From: Acanthornis magna
Lineage: Eukaryota > Chordata > Aves > Passeriformes > Acanthizidae
Direction of reading: 5' to 3'
Length of the DNA stretch: 64,000 bases
NCBI GenBank assembly: GCA_036785705.1
Contig: JAWUZG010000084.1
Span: 11,793,501-11,857,500 of the forward strand
In this document: positions 25,660 through 38,110 of the stretch, in pieces
How the letters are laid out: each line of letters opens with the position of its first letter
Position numbering within the stretch: the first letter of the stretch is position 1
Notes under the pieces: model-generated
Database searches by the model: none
The model's input: the letters and a program-made list of their open reading frames with translations, nothing else
Told to the model about the DNA's origin: nothing
Translations under genes and position numbers: made by a program

Positions 25660-25740
25660 CTCACTTCAAGTTGCCCCTTGTGCCGGGGAATGGCATCTAA
25701 TAACAGCTTGCCCATCTCCATCCACGCTTTCCTCGCTAAG
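25660..25740 (-). other. Exon-like segment with acceptor and donor
   Basis: The segment is preceded by a good acceptor (pyrimidine-rich TGTCTTTTCCCCAG) and followed by GTATGG at 25659, or alternatively GTGAGG at 25664. With the outer donor it is 81 bases. One frame stays open through it, including MEMGKLLLDAIPRHKG. No homology is recognised. It could be an upstream untranslated exon of LSP1 or a chance pair of splice motifs. Confidence 0.2.
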
Positions 25741-28700
25741 CTGGGGAAAAGACAGGAGCTGTTGTGAAAGGGCCTGCAGAAGTATCATCATGTACCCAAA
25801 AAGCTTGAAGACACATGGTTCTGTGGAGGGGGAACATAGTCGTTAATGCTCCAAAGTGAGGCCCAAAAAAATGCAAAGAGGAGCCTTTCTGCACAAAGGG
25901 CAGCTAATACTGTATGCAGGAAGATGGCAACTGGAATGGTCAAGCAGCAGAAGAGACAAATACCACCCCGAGGAAGAAGTCCCACCGGAGCAGGGGTCCA
26001 CAGCCTGTGTATTGCAGCAGTCTGCCCTTCGAAACAGCTCAGCTTGGGGACAGTGCTGTCAGCTCCTGTTATGGGAAGCTGCATGACAACTGCAAGGAGG
26101 CACTTATTTTAAGAGGAAATTATTATTGTCATCAACTTTATTGGAGGAGAACTCTGCCCCTACCAAATAGCTGGCAGCCGTGATAGTTTGGGGTCTGTCA
26201 ATAGTTCAGGGTTTGTCAATGCTAATGGCTCCAAAGCAAGCTTGCACTGGAAAGGAAACTGCTTCTGCAGCAGAAAAGCACAAGATTCACAAGCACAGAA
26301 GAAGAGATCATATTTTCCAAACTATCTGGCAAGGACTTGATAAAAGGCACTGCACAAACTGTCTACTCAGCTGCAGCAAGCAACAGATACCTAGAGCTGG
26401 GAAAGAGGCTTCCTTGCTAATGCAGAATGAATCCCTAACAAAAAAATCTGTTTTCAAAATGAGCATGTAAGCAAAAGAACCGAAGACCTCCAGCTGATGC
26501 AAACTGGCAGAGCTTTAAGGCAGGCAGAGGGATGGTGCTGACGTACACTGGCAAAAGCATTTGGGCCTACGTGTCTGTGCAATAGCAAGAGAAATCCAAA
26601 TAAACTGAGTCTGAGTCTTGCACATCTCAGATCAGTTGCTCGCAGATTGCCCCGAGTTTTCAGGCCACTGGATGCAAGTCACCAACTAAGCCAATAGAAG
26701 CACACTGACTGTCATTTCCATTCATTAACAAATCCAGCTGGGTTTGCTCGTGGGTGGTTCCTCTTTACCCATGTATTCCTTGGACGGTTACCAGACACAC
26801 CAGGCTGCTAGGAACCACCACTGCTGATGAGACAGGCTGAACCCAAGCAGGTCCTGGGTTTGACACTCCCCCATATGACTGAAGATGGAGCTCTGCTGCC
26901 AGCCCATGCCAGGAGGGACTTATTTAAAGTAGCAAATAACGGAAGATATTTGTCCTGCCTTGCTGCAAGTTCTCCAGCAGAGGATGGGGGCTGCAGGAGT
27001 GGAGCCCCCAGAAAGCCACAAGAGACCTGCCCGTGAGAAAGACAACTCTGAGCGCCGAAACCTGGGATTAAGAGAATTCAACGGCTTCCTCACACATCTG
27101 GTGTGTGTTAGGAAGGATACACTGGCAAGGAAAACATCCATGGGCGCCAAGTGGGGCTGGTTAACCCACTCGTGACCGAGCCTCTGTGGGGCATGTGGAC
27201 AGGCTGAGGACTGAGATACCTGGCCAAGCCTCAGGAGAGCTGGGCTCAAATCTCACTTGTGGCCTGTGTTTCCTAGATGATACTGGGATATCACGGAGCA
27301 ATTCAGGCGCCTAAACATAGGCGTCAAGCATGGGATGCCTTGGGTTACCTAAGACAGCTGCCAAGGCCTGGCAGATGTCACAAAAGTCCAATAGAAAACC
27401 ACCTCTTCTGGGTACCAAACCCACAGTGGACAGGTTCTACAGTCAGGGCATCCCTCCCCCTTCCTAAACATCTCAACCTCAGCTGTCTGGCCTTGCAGTA
27501 GAGTTAACCTGTCCTCTTTCCCCTGAGGCAGTAGCCATGGGCATAGCCACAGAGCACCCACTGTGGTGACACCCTGACCTTGGCTGGGCACTGTGGGTGC
27601 TCCTCTAGTTCCAGTCATACCAAATTCATGGCATGCAGGACAGCTGCTTTCCCAGAATGTGCAGCACCTCCTAGGACATGTTTTTTGACCCATACCAGAT
27701 GGTCATGATCCAGAACACGACCTGGGTAAAGAGGCCTGAGTGCCTGTCATACAAATACACCCACCCATCTTCCTTTCATCAGCGTACATCTCCAAGGTTT
27801 CTCCTCATGGAAGGCTTTAGAACAGAACCACATCATGAAGATCCATTCCCTGTGCATTTGGCTTCAAAGGATGCCAAAGCACCTCCTCAGTGATCCCAAA
27901 GACTCAGCCTGATGATGAGTTTATTGGACTCATGTTAAGGGCACAGGAACTGCAGCTGCAGGAGGTCCAAGCTGCTGTGCAAGCTGGGGAAGCAGAGCCC
28001 TCCCTCACCTGATCCAGGTGAGCAGGCACTGTTCACTGGGCTGTGCCAGGAGGGCTGCATGGGGAGGATGAAGTGAGATCACCAAATCCTTGGGGCATTC
28101 CCTCTGAGCCCCTGAGCACCGCGGCGGGTTTGCAGTCAGTCAGAGCCAGATTACACTCTCAGGAGCCTGGTAGTCACACCAATGCCTCCTGGAGCCTGGG
28201 CAACAACTTTATTTGGGCCAGGATTCCCACCCCCCTCAAAGAAAAAGCAATTCCCAATAAAAACATGGCACCAATGAGGTCTTGGAGCACCTCCTGGCCA
28301 GGTGGTCTGCCCAGATGTGAGTCAGTGACCTGACAGAGGCAGCAGCCAGGCTGGATGAGTGCTGAGCTGGGAGCAAGCCCAGCTCTGGAGACAGCAGCAG
28401 GGCAGCAAGGAGTCAGCTCAGCCCCGAGGCAGAGCCCACAGTTGGGCACACAGGTCCAGGAGTGACGGATGCAAAGGGGGATGCAGGCAGAGCATCAGTC
28501 CGGGCTGGATTAGCAAGGTCAGTGAGGGTCAGAGCAGAGGGGCCCAGGATCCCTAGGGCATGCCAAGGTTAAGCACTTCCCTGCTGCACAGACAGCCCTT
28601 CCAGTCACCACAAGGTTTTCAGGTTTACGGAAAAGCCCTAAACCCTCTGAAGTTAGTTCACCTTACAAAATCCAGGGGCAAGGGATTCCCACAAGCTTCA

Positions 28701-31700
28701 GAGCCAGATTTCACACCAAGAGTTTTAAAAAATCCAGCCTTCCGGCCAGCAGAGAGCCTTCTGTGTTTTTAAAAGAAAGATGCAATTCAAACGAAGGCTG
28801 CTGGGCAATCCCTTGCTTTAACGCACACTTCTCCAAACACATAGCTTTACATAGCAAAATAAGCTCAGAGGCAAGGCAAGGCAAGGCAGGCTTAATTTAT
28901 TTTTTTTTCCCCAAGGAGAAAAGGACAGTGAAGGCACCTGATACCTCCTATAATTAGAGACAGTTCTTTATCCCTAATGCCACTGCCAGAGCACCTATAT
29001 CCAATTTGGAAACCATAAGTATAACCCAACTTCATTAAATAATCCATCTGGTCCTCCCCTGTTAATTTCCCTACTATTTTTCCACTTTAATGAGCCCAGC
29101 TGGGTCAAACTGTGACCAGTTACTCCTGAGCAGGGATCAGCCATCCCTCCATTCCACCCCCAAGGAATCTGGTGTACTGAGGGGTCCAAAAACTCTCCAA
29201 GTATCAGTTTTCCCAGACCTCCTTCCAGCTGTGGGTATACTTAGCAACAGCAGTCATTTCAGCAAAGACCCTTGAGACTCCTCTAAGGATCTGGAGAATT
29301 CAAGACAGCTGGGGGTGGACATGGCAAGGAAAAGCCTGGGGCTTGCTGGCACAGCAGAGCCTCTCCCCAGGCAGTGACCATACATGGGCTGCTGAGGGCT
29401 CCCTGCCCTGCAGCTCATGGGGTGGGAAGCCCCAGGAGGAAGGAGAATGGGGAATCCGGGAAAAGCCAACCTCATCTCAGACTCCACAGCCAAGAGAAAT
29501 CTGCCACATGAGCCGTGTTGCCTCCCAGGTGCAGATATCCTGCAGAGCACATCCCAATGGATGTGCACAGCCATGGGTATGGGAACTAAGAGCAGGGGTT
29601 ACCTGAGGCCTCCAGAGCTTTAAGGAGAGAGCTCTGAGACAGACCCATCCCGGGCTCCCAACCTCTCCTCATCAAGGCAGGACAACCCAAACAGCCACCT
29701 CTGCAGAGCTCCCCTCCAGCTTCTCGCTTTTTTGGGAAGACTCATGCCACAGCAGTTTCCCGTACAGAAATTCCAGTCCATGGAAGAGAGCATTACACCA
29801 GCAACAGCAGGACTTTGCCAGTATGTCCCAATTTGTGTGAGGAAACAGAGCAGGCTATGTTCAAATTCAGATTTCTAGGACATTTGCTAACGCAAGCTCC
29901 TCTTCTATATACACTGGGCACAGTTAAATAGACAAGGTTCACTGTTTAGGGAAACACAGCACCCATGTTTTTCTCCTGACATCTCCCACTGTCCATTACA
30001 CCCTGGAGCCTTGAGATTTACTTTCCTGGTAGCTCCATCACAAGATTGGCTGTTCTCACCTCCATCATGTTTTAGGCTGTCTTAAGAGCATTGTCCAAAC
30101 TCCATCCATACACAGGTCAGCCTAAAAAGAGCTTTTACATCAAGGAGAGGAGATCAGAGAGCTAAGCTAGCCACAGGGTGAGAAAAGATAGAGCCAAACA
30201 GCAAGTAAACACTTCCTTCCTCCATTCTGGGAGTAGAAATCACCAGAGTCTAGCAGGCGTTTAAACAGCAGACATAAAAGCAAGAGAAGTTGAAAAAAAC
30301 CATAAAACTATTGTACAAATTTAAGGGGAAATAATTCTTCATATTTTTGAAACAAAGAGGAACTCATTTCTGTTTGCTATTTTTGACATCAAGTTTCATA
30401 TTTCATTAAGATTCTAAAACACAGCTAGAGAGGAAGAGATGTGCCACCCTGCTGTCAGTGTTCACACTCTTTTTAAACAAGGCTGTAAGGGTCTGAGTGC
30501 TACAGAACAGACTCCTCCAGACAGCCTTTTATTTAGCTGAAACTCCAGGAGGAAACAGGAAAGGGAACAAGCTGACCCAGCCCCACCAGCAGAGCCCACA
30601 GGTGGCCCTGCCTGCACCAAGGTTCCAGCACGTAGGGCAGCAAGAGGGGAGCAGGGATTGCCTTGGCCCACGCACAGCACCTGCTCCTTGCTGCTGCCAG
30701 GTGAGCTGAGCCTGCAGCAGAGGCACAGCCAGGCTGGAGCAATGCTGGGAATCACATCCATCCCAGCGCTGAGGAAACCCCTGTGCTCCCCCAGCAGCCA
30801 AGGCTTCCCCTTTGTTTCAGCAGTGAGTCAAGCACAGAGCATTCCAGCACCTTTTGAAGCTTCCAGTCAAATCTTCAGCCAAGGCTAATTGCTGTCAGGT
30901 GTCAGCCGAAGCACTTACTGCAACCACTGATGACAGGAGATGACACACCTTTCTCCTCTCATTGTCACTCAAGGGCTCTTTTTTCCTGTCAACATTAGTT
31001 GCGCTGGCTCTCAGAAGCCTTGGGGGGAAATGTTAATGCAAGCTTTGAAGCTGGAGGTGAAAAATCAGGCAACCTCCTAAGCTCCCTGGATGCTCAGCCT
31101 GAATCCAGTCCAAATCTGAGTACTTCTGGGTGATGCACTTTGGCCGAGCTTATCTGTCTGCCTCCACCTCAGACAGATGTGGTCTCTGCTACTGATCCAT
31201 CTTCTTTCAGCCCCCGTGGAAAGCTGTTTGTATTCGAGTGGAAGAGACCCCAAATTTTACAGTCACTGCTGATAAAGCAATAAAGCAGAGCAGAGGCACA
31301 GGGAGATATATAACTTTACAGCAGCCAGCCTGAAACATTGCCAGGTTAATTCGGCTGGAGACGTAGGGGATGCAGCAAGAAATCAGATGTGCCCAGCAAG
31401 GAGAGGAGGCAGCTGATCTCCACGTCTTAGAGAGGTCTTAGAGATGGGGCTGATTTCAGCTGCAGAGCAGCTCCAGGCCACCAGACCCCTCACTTGAGCC
31501 TGCCTGCTTCTGGAGATGGGGTTCCCCACTTGATCAACCCCCTCCCAAGGGCTTCAAAAGCGATGAAACCTTTAAGAAATCTTAAGTTTCCTCCTAGCTG
31601 GAGAAGCTTGTCAAAAGCCTGATGGAACATCTGACCCATTCCAGCCTCATGGGTCATCATCGTTCTGGTTGCGCATCCTCCTTTCCCACCCTCATCCCCC

Positions 31701-32634
31701 CACTTTCCCAGCTTCCCAGTATCCCGGGACTGGAAAGCAGCTGTGGTGTCCCCAAGCCTCACCTCTCATTCTCCCCAGGGAATTCATCTCCCACTTGGCT
31801 CACTCCTTCTGCACCTTCCTGGCACCCCTCCGAGTCTGACATCTTCTCCCCTGGCTGGCACGGCAGCCCCACGGACAGCTCCAGCACCAGGCTGCTGCCG
31901 CCGTTTCACTTTTCCTGTGCTCAGCAGAAGTGAGCTGTGCCGGAAACTTCATGGGCTGAGGGTTTGGGGGGGATGGGAGAGGGCAGAGGGAAGGTGAATT
32001 TGGGTGGTTTGGGTTTTTTTGTTTTTTTTAAAAACCATTGAGACTGATTTAAGATTTTACTTGTCGGCAGCTAGAAATTTGGAAGAGCTGGGCTAACCCA
32101 AAAGAAAAGTGGGCAGCACGGACATTCCCACCATGGCAGGGAGAGGAGTGACCCACTGCCCCCACAGCTGCCCATGCCACTCTGGTGACAGCCATCATCT
32201 CTGAACCACAGCACCCTACACTGTCCTGGTCCCAGCACGCTGCCACAGGTGCTGCGGGGGTTTTCCTGACTTCACTCCTCTCAAATCCCACTGGAGCCGA
32301 AGGGTCTGCTTCTGCCCTGTCAGTGCCACCCCTCAGCTCCCCGGCTCTTCCTCACAGCTTCCTGCTGATGCCATCATAGGCTGAGGTTCTGCAACACCTG
32401 CTGTGCCTTGGACTGTTATCTCTTCGTCTCTTCTGCACTGGGGAAGGGCAGGAGCATCTGCAGCTTTGGAGTGGGACCAACAGCAGAGAGGTTCCCCATC
32501 TCCTCAGCACAGCCCCTGCCAAAGCCTCCCCATCCCCACCAGGATCCCCACAGTAAGGCAGTCCCTGCTGGCACCATGGCATGAGTCGGGGTCTGGCCAC
32601 CCAGGCAGGCAACACCCACCTCTCCCACCAAAGC

Positions 32635-32640
32635 TTTATT
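32635..32640 (-). terminator. TNNI2: TNNI2 poly(A) signal AATAAA
   Basis: The minus strand reads AATAAA about 130 bases past the TAA stop at 32771-32769. Cleavage is expected near 32610-32620, which gives a short 3' UTR as usual for this gene. Confidence 0.85.
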
Positions 32641-32768
32641 TACATCACTGCTGCCACGATGCAGCTCTTCACAAAACTAGAGAGAAATGGCACCCAGTCA
32701 GTGCCCCTGAGCCCGGCGGGGCAGTGGGGACAGCGGGGAGAGGAGGACAGGAGTGGAGAGGCAGGTGC

Positions 32769-35700
32769 TTAGGACTCGCCAGCCTCGAACATCTTCTTTC
32801 TGCCCTCCATGCCGGATTTCTCCTCAATGTTCTTCCTCCAGTCACCGACATCGCGGAGATCCTTCTCCTGGGGGAGGGATGGTTGCAGTGGTGTGAATGG
32901 TGCCCCCCGGGGTAAGAACCCACCCAGAAAGGGCCCCATACCTGCCCACCCATGGAAACTCCCAAACCCAGTTCCACCCATGCTATACATCTTTTTAAAC
33001 TGCACCCTCCTGTTTCAACATCATGGGTGCCAGAGGAGAAAACACTGAGCAGGAAGAAGAAAATTATGGAGAAAGAGTCATTCTCAACCCTGTCAGTAAT
33101 ACAGGGAGGTGTGAGCCCTGAAGAGTGAGGGACAACTCCTGTTAGGGGAAAGGGGAAGAGGGAAGGAGTACCTTCTCAGTGTCCTCCTTCTTCACTTGCT
33201 TCAGGTTGGCTCGGAGGTCCATGCAGACCTTGTGCTTGGAGCCCAGCAGGGCGCGCAGCATGGCGTCAGCGGACATGCGCACCCTGCGCAGCGGCGGCCG
33301 CTTGAACTTGCCACGCAGGTCAAAGAGTTTCTGGCTCAAGTCTTCCAGCTGGGGGGGATGAAATGAGGGGGGGAAGAGAAAGAGTGGGGCATGAGTTTCA
33401 TGAGATGGACCCAAGCGGGGCAGGGAGGCATGAGGAATAGGCTGGAGACTCCCCAGAAGAATGGCTCTGGGGATAACTCACCTCCTTGGTAGTCTTCTGT
33501 AGCTTCACCTCTGTGTCATACCTCTCCTCATCCACTGACTCTATCTTGGCATGAAGTTTTTTGCACAGCTCCTGGAAGGAAAGAAGAGAGGGATGTTGGC
33601 TGCTAAGACCCACATGTGATTCCTCTCTCCTGACCATTCTGGCTCTGAAAGCCCTCAGTCCAGAAGACTAGATGGGATTGAGGTGAAGAGTGGCTCATCA
33701 GCCAGCTCCTAATCTCCATGCTCAACACATCATTTAAAACATATCTTTCCTGCCAGCCAGACCCCTTCTTTTTGCAGAGAGATCCCACCTGCCTCTCAAG
33801 CCAGCTGCATATCCATCTGGCTCCAGGGCAACACAGGTGAGAAGAGGGTGAAATGAGAAGGCCAGTCTAGATCCACCAGGCTGACTGATGGAGTCAAATC
33901 TTTTCTGCTCCAGCACTGAAAGGGTTAAAGAAGTCTGTACCTGAAGTTCCTGCATGGATCCTGGGAGTGACAGAGGAGGGCAATGTTCTGCCAGGTAGTT
34001 TTGCTTTTCCACTTCTTTAGCAGCTGCTTCTTTCTCTATTTCAGTGACAGCAAGCTGGAGCATAGCACTCTGGAAGGCAGCAGGAGGAGGGTCAGCGCAG
34101 GGTGCAGGCAAGGAAGGAGGGTAGTGGGGTTGTCAGGGGAGTGGGAGCCCTGATGGAGAGGCAGCTTGGGGAGCTCCCATCAGTACCACCATTTCCAAGC
34201 AAAGGATATGATGGAGACCCAGAAAGAAGTGCAGTGAGAAGCCCCCATGCCGTGGCCTTTTCTAGCAGGGAGAGTGCTGGGGGCTGGCTGGCTTGGGATG
34301 GGAGATGGGAGTGTCGGGACACACATCACACAGCCACAGCAGTGCCACATACCTTCAAGTGCTGCCGACGGGCAGTGGCTGCCCTCCTCTTTTTCTGCAA
34401 GTGGAAGAAACAAGAGAAAAGCAGGTTATCAGGTGCCCATTCCCCTTTCCACTGCCCTTCCCCACGCAATGCCACAGTCCACCAAGGACCTGCAGGCCTG
34501 CCAGGGAGATGGCTCCAGCCAGGATGCACAGCTTGACACACAGTTGGTCCCCAAACCAGCAGCACTCAAGGAAGAGGCTCCCTGCTGAACCCAGCTTTGC
34601 CAACCTCAGGTAGCTAAAACCTACAAAGACCCTCAGGGAAAGATAACGAGGGTGATAAACTTGAAAATATATTTATAAAATATTACTTCAGACTTGGCTT
34701 CTTGGGACTTTTAGCCTTTTCTCTAATTCCCTCTTCACTCAGATGTGTTTTATTTTGTGCTCAAGCTAATGACCCCCATGTCCCTGGGCACTCAGGAGCT
34801 ATGGGATGTATTTCTGGGCAGTCCAGGGCACATATCCTTCTGACACTCTGGTGACAAGGACAGCCAGGCAGGTGAAAACATGAAGGCTGTGTAATTTCTT
34901 GGAGATGAAATGACCCAGCGCAAGTGATGCTGAAGCAGAGGTTCATCACAGCTGGAGGACAGACACAACCACAGGCTGCCCTTCTGTACTTGTCATGCTG
35001 GACCAGCAGCAGCAGGACTCCTATTTATAAAAAAACCCACAACTTCTGCATTTCAGCTGTTTCCTCAGCATTTCACCCAGAAGATGGGGCAAGGCTGAGC
35101 TGGGCTGGCCCGGGGGAAACACATCTGATATGCTGAGGGGTGGGGAGTAGAAAGCAGCACTTGGATATGGGTATGTGCTGAGTAGAGGAGGAAGTGCATA
35201 AGGATGTGCAGAGTGAAATGTAACAAAATCTGACGTGTCTTGCATATGCAAATGGTGCCAGGGCCCTCCTGACAGGGCTGGAGGGCTCTGCAGAGAAAAG
35301 GCACCCAGCTCAGAAATGCAGCACACCATTAACCATCAGATAATCAGATCCCTTGATGGCTCTTAATCCAGAGCTTATTCTCCATCTGAAAACTGATACC
35401 TTAGTAAAAAGGGCCCTCCCAGCCTTTTCTGGGAAGTCTGGGTCTGATGAGGAGTAAAATAACGTGTTGGACATCAGCCCCATTTTGTGGAGTTTCTCTG
35501 TGTCCCTGACATCCTCTTTTCTCTCAGAGAGAACAAGCTTCAGCTTGTGGTGTTTCAGACATATGGGGAGATGCCAAGCAGAGATGAAGGATGGAGCAAT
35601 TTTCTAAGAGGAAATGTGGAGTGACAAAGCCACAAACAATCCTCCCACACCTTCCCCTGCATTTCTCCAGACGCCCCCAGCCCCACCTGGCTCTGCCAGA

Positions 35701-36373
35701 AGCCAGGGAAAACTTGCTAAGAATGCAACCTCCACCCTGCTCATACTCCCCTGGGTCCAGGTCTCCTTGGATTGCCTTTGAGAAGTGATTTGTCAGTGCT
35801 CAGTGGGTAGAAAATGAAGGGCTAGATGTGGGGAAGGACAGGATGCTGGGCCAAGGGCCGGGTGGTGGATGGATGATAAAGGAGAGGTGGCTCTGGACCA
35901 TTGCCTTCCCAGCACCATCTCGTGGCCAGCTGGGGAAGCAGGAACAGAGGGGAAAAAAGCATCTAACTCCAAGCCAGGAGGCAGAAAAGTCTTTCAAAAG
36001 GGATTTTTTTTCTCCTTCCCATGTTTACTAGGCAGAGTCAGCAAGATATCCTTGCCATGAACCATTTTTCCCACACACACCCCCAGCAGCTGATTTTCCT
36101 AAGGAGGAATGGTGAAGCCAGGAGTGCTGCCATAAGCATCACTAAATGAAAAACCCCAGCCAAACACACTTACCTCTTCACTGTTCAGGAAAAGCAGATG
36201 GACAAGGAAAGGAAGGAAGAGAAAGGGGAAAGAGGAAAAAAAGGCAGTTAGTTAACATCCTAACTGGAAAAAGCAGAAGAATCTTAACAAGCATAACAAG
36301 TTGGTGGTTGAACAAAAGTTTTTAAATGTCAACAATATATTACAGACAGAAAAATGGGAACTTACTCAGACAT
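32769..36373 (-). CDS. TNNI2: TNNI2, fast skeletal muscle troponin I (183 aa, complete)
   Basis: This is the inhibitory subunit of the troponin complex on fast-muscle thin filaments: it blocks actomyosin ATPase until calcium-loaded troponin C binds it. Coding exons in transcript order are 36366-36373 (coding part), 36174-36180, 34353-34394, 33941-34069, 33482-33571, 33172-33348 and 32769-32867. They total 552 bases, all with AG/GT borders and one frame. The product starts [19 protein letters not shown] and ends MFEAGES. The inhibitory region [12 protein letters not shown] spans residues 105-116, followed by the switch segment [11 protein letters not shown]. The length equals chicken fast troponin I, and only a few residues differ from the chicken protein as I recall it (for example Cys134 in KHKVCMD). 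Slow and cardiac paralogs are excluded by the short N-terminus and near-identity. SYT8 lies upstream and LSP1 downstream, both on the same strand. Confidence 0.99.
34395..36173 (-). other. TNNI2 intron after the microexon (1.8 kb)
   Basis: Intron between the 7-base exon and the exon encoding [14 protein letters not shown]. No repeat or further exon was recognised. An MCAT-like AGGAATG occurs at 36104-36110, a motif common in muscle genes but too short to carry weight alone. Confidence 0.55.
36174..36180 (-). other. TNNI2: TNNI2 coding microexon of 7 bases
   Basis: TGAAGAG lies between acceptor AG (36182-36181) and donor GTAAGT (from 36173). It joins ATGTCTGA from the start exon to AAAAAG of the next exon, giving ATG TCT GAT GAA GAG AAA AAG = MSDEEKK, exactly the conserved fast troponin I N-terminus. 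Skipping it would shift the frame. A 41-base uninterrupted pyrimidine tract (minus-strand reading of 36204-36244) precedes the acceptor and probably helps define this tiny exon. Confidence 0.95.
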
Positions 36374-36395
36374 CTTGGTTTAGATGGTTGTGAGC
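36374..36395 (-). other. TNNI2: TNNI2 5' UTR part of the start-codon exon
   Basis: The acceptor CATTTCAG ends at 36396, and 22 untranslated bases (GCTCACAACC…) precede the ATG. The Kozak context AACCAAGATG has a purine at -3. This exon is spliced to an upstream noncoding exon, proposed at 38111-38165. Confidence 0.85.
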
Positions 36396-37347
36396 CTGAA
36401 ATGAAAACCAAGAAAGAAAAGTTCATAACTATTCATGCTGGTGGTCACTTTCTTGGGTTTGAAAACAAAGCAAGACACCTCTAGAAAATAAAAAGAGGAA
36501 CAGGTCTGTTCTTATTTCCCAACTTCACCAGTTTTTCATCATATGGGGAACTAGGCTGCAGTTTGTAGAGGAGAGGTAAACATCTCCTCATGGCAACACA
36601 AACCGCACCATCAAGGGACTTCTGGAAAAGACCAAATGGGGCTGAGCCAGAAAAAGAGATCTGTGACAGTGATTACTGCAGGTATGTTTCTCGTCTGAGC
36701 CCCGGGAAACCATTTTGTTCAATAAAGGAAGAAAAGGCAGAAGCTATTTCCAGTTTACTGCTTTACTTTGCCATTCAACCTTCCTTCACTTCATAAACAG
36801 GAAATATCCCAAAGCCTGCAAAGGGTAGGCACTGACCCCAGGTGACAAGGAAGGACTTCAGAGGATGCTGCTGCCCGTGCATGCACTCATTCTGTGGGAC
36901 AGGGGAGCCTGTTGCAGCAACCTCAGCACAGGTGATGTAGAGCAGGGTTGGAAGTTGTGGTTGAGTAGAGAGAGGCACAAAAAATTTTCCCCAGACAATT
37001 CCTTGCATTTGCTTTAAGTGGAAATTTTACATCTACAATGCAGCATATTAGGGAAGAAATGGAAGAGCACCTTTGCTTTGCTGTTAATTATTTCCACATA
37101 AATAGAATTCTACTTTTCTAGCAGAGCAATCTCTGCTGCTTGCATCTCCTAAGCCAGTCCTCTGCAGAGCAGACAAGGCCCCGAAACACAGCCGTCTGCA
37201 GACCTGGGAGGCTCTGTCAGGAGGGGAAGTGTTAACGGGGGCTCATGCCCGAGCCAGGAGGCACAGCTTGCAGGGCCAAGGAAACTTTATCCTGGAAAAT
37301 GTGCAGGCCCATCACATTACTTCAGAGAGGAGGGGGGAAAAGTGCTT

Positions 37348-37530
37348 CTAAAAATGGCCAGGGAGCTGCAGAAGGAGCTGCAGCTGTCTCCTGGGACGGC
37401 AGCCTTTCCCCGGTGCCAGCCCCCGTGACTCAGGGAGGTCGCAGCGATGCGCAGCGCAGCGCAAGCCGCCGCAGGTGGCGGAGCTGCAGCTGGGGGCCGA
37501 GGAACGCTGGCTATTTTTACTGACACCCCT
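37348..37530 (-). promoter_or_regulatory. TNNI2: Candidate internal regulatory element (IRE) in TNNI2 intron 1
   Basis: A dense cluster of muscle motifs lies about 0.6-0.8 kb downstream of the inferred start. It holds a MEF2-like CTATTTTTAC (37511-37520), CACC box CACCCCT (37524-37530), E-boxes CAGCTG (37487-37492), CAGGTG (37472-37477) and CAGCTG (37381-37386), a MEF2/CArG-like CTAAAAATGG (37348-37357) and an AP-1 site TGACTCA (37426-37432). The quail fast troponin I gene is known to be driven in muscle by a first-intron IRE built from E-box, MEF2 and CCAC-type sites. Position and composition match, and CpG density is high across the same stretch. Activity is inferred. Confidence 0.7.
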
Positions 37531-38110
37531 GCCCCAAGCACACGCTCCCGCTTCGGCCGCAGCCACGCCGGGGAGCCGAGGGGACATCGCCAGGCTGCAG
37601 CTCGCTGCCCGCGACGTGGGCTTGGCATCACCTGTTCTGCCGGGAGGACGCCATAAATTTGGATGTCAGTGCCTGTCCGAGGGTGTTTTTGGGGAGGAAG
37701 GCACTGCAAGGGCCGGGTAGGGAGCTGGAGGAAGGGCTGTAAGTAGGGAGTGCAGCCAAGTTACCGCAGGCAAGGATCCTGAATCCTACGGCCCTGGCGA
37801 GGTCAAGGCTAGGGAGCCGGTGGCTCCACTTGCCCTCACTATTCACTCTGGGAGCTGAACCACATTAGGGAGAGAAAAGCATGAAACCAAAAAGAAAAAA
37901 GCTCACTGGAACAGGCAGAGGGAGATTTTCCGATGCACAGACCCTCTCCAACAGGCAAAGGATGGAGAAAGTTTTATTAGCACCCCTGTTTCTCCCAGCA
38001 GGTCACCCCCACCTGGTATTTATCTCCCTAACACTCAGGTAAGTAAATCTGCTCCCCCATCACTCCCTAAGAGCAAGCTGGGTCATTAGGAGATATGCGA
38101 AAAGGCTCAC

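Larger units (their letters stand above)
20331..32610. other. Intergenic interval between LSP1 and TNNI2, no recognised gene
   Basis: About 12.3 kb upstream of the LSP1 start and downstream of the TNNI2 poly(A) signal. Open frames here are short and resemble no family I know. Two minus-strand exon-like segments (23988-24068 and 25660-25740) are listed separately. Simple repeats are a 16-base poly(A) run at 23218-23233 and a short GGCAA pentamer repeat near 28872-28891. No CR1 copy was seen. Confidence 0.6.

Noticed and set aside
30691..30706. Consensus plus-strand splice donor CTGCCAG|GTGAGC
   Set aside because: No acceptor-bounded open exon or promoter-like sequence accompanies it; isolated donor matches are common in 64 kb.
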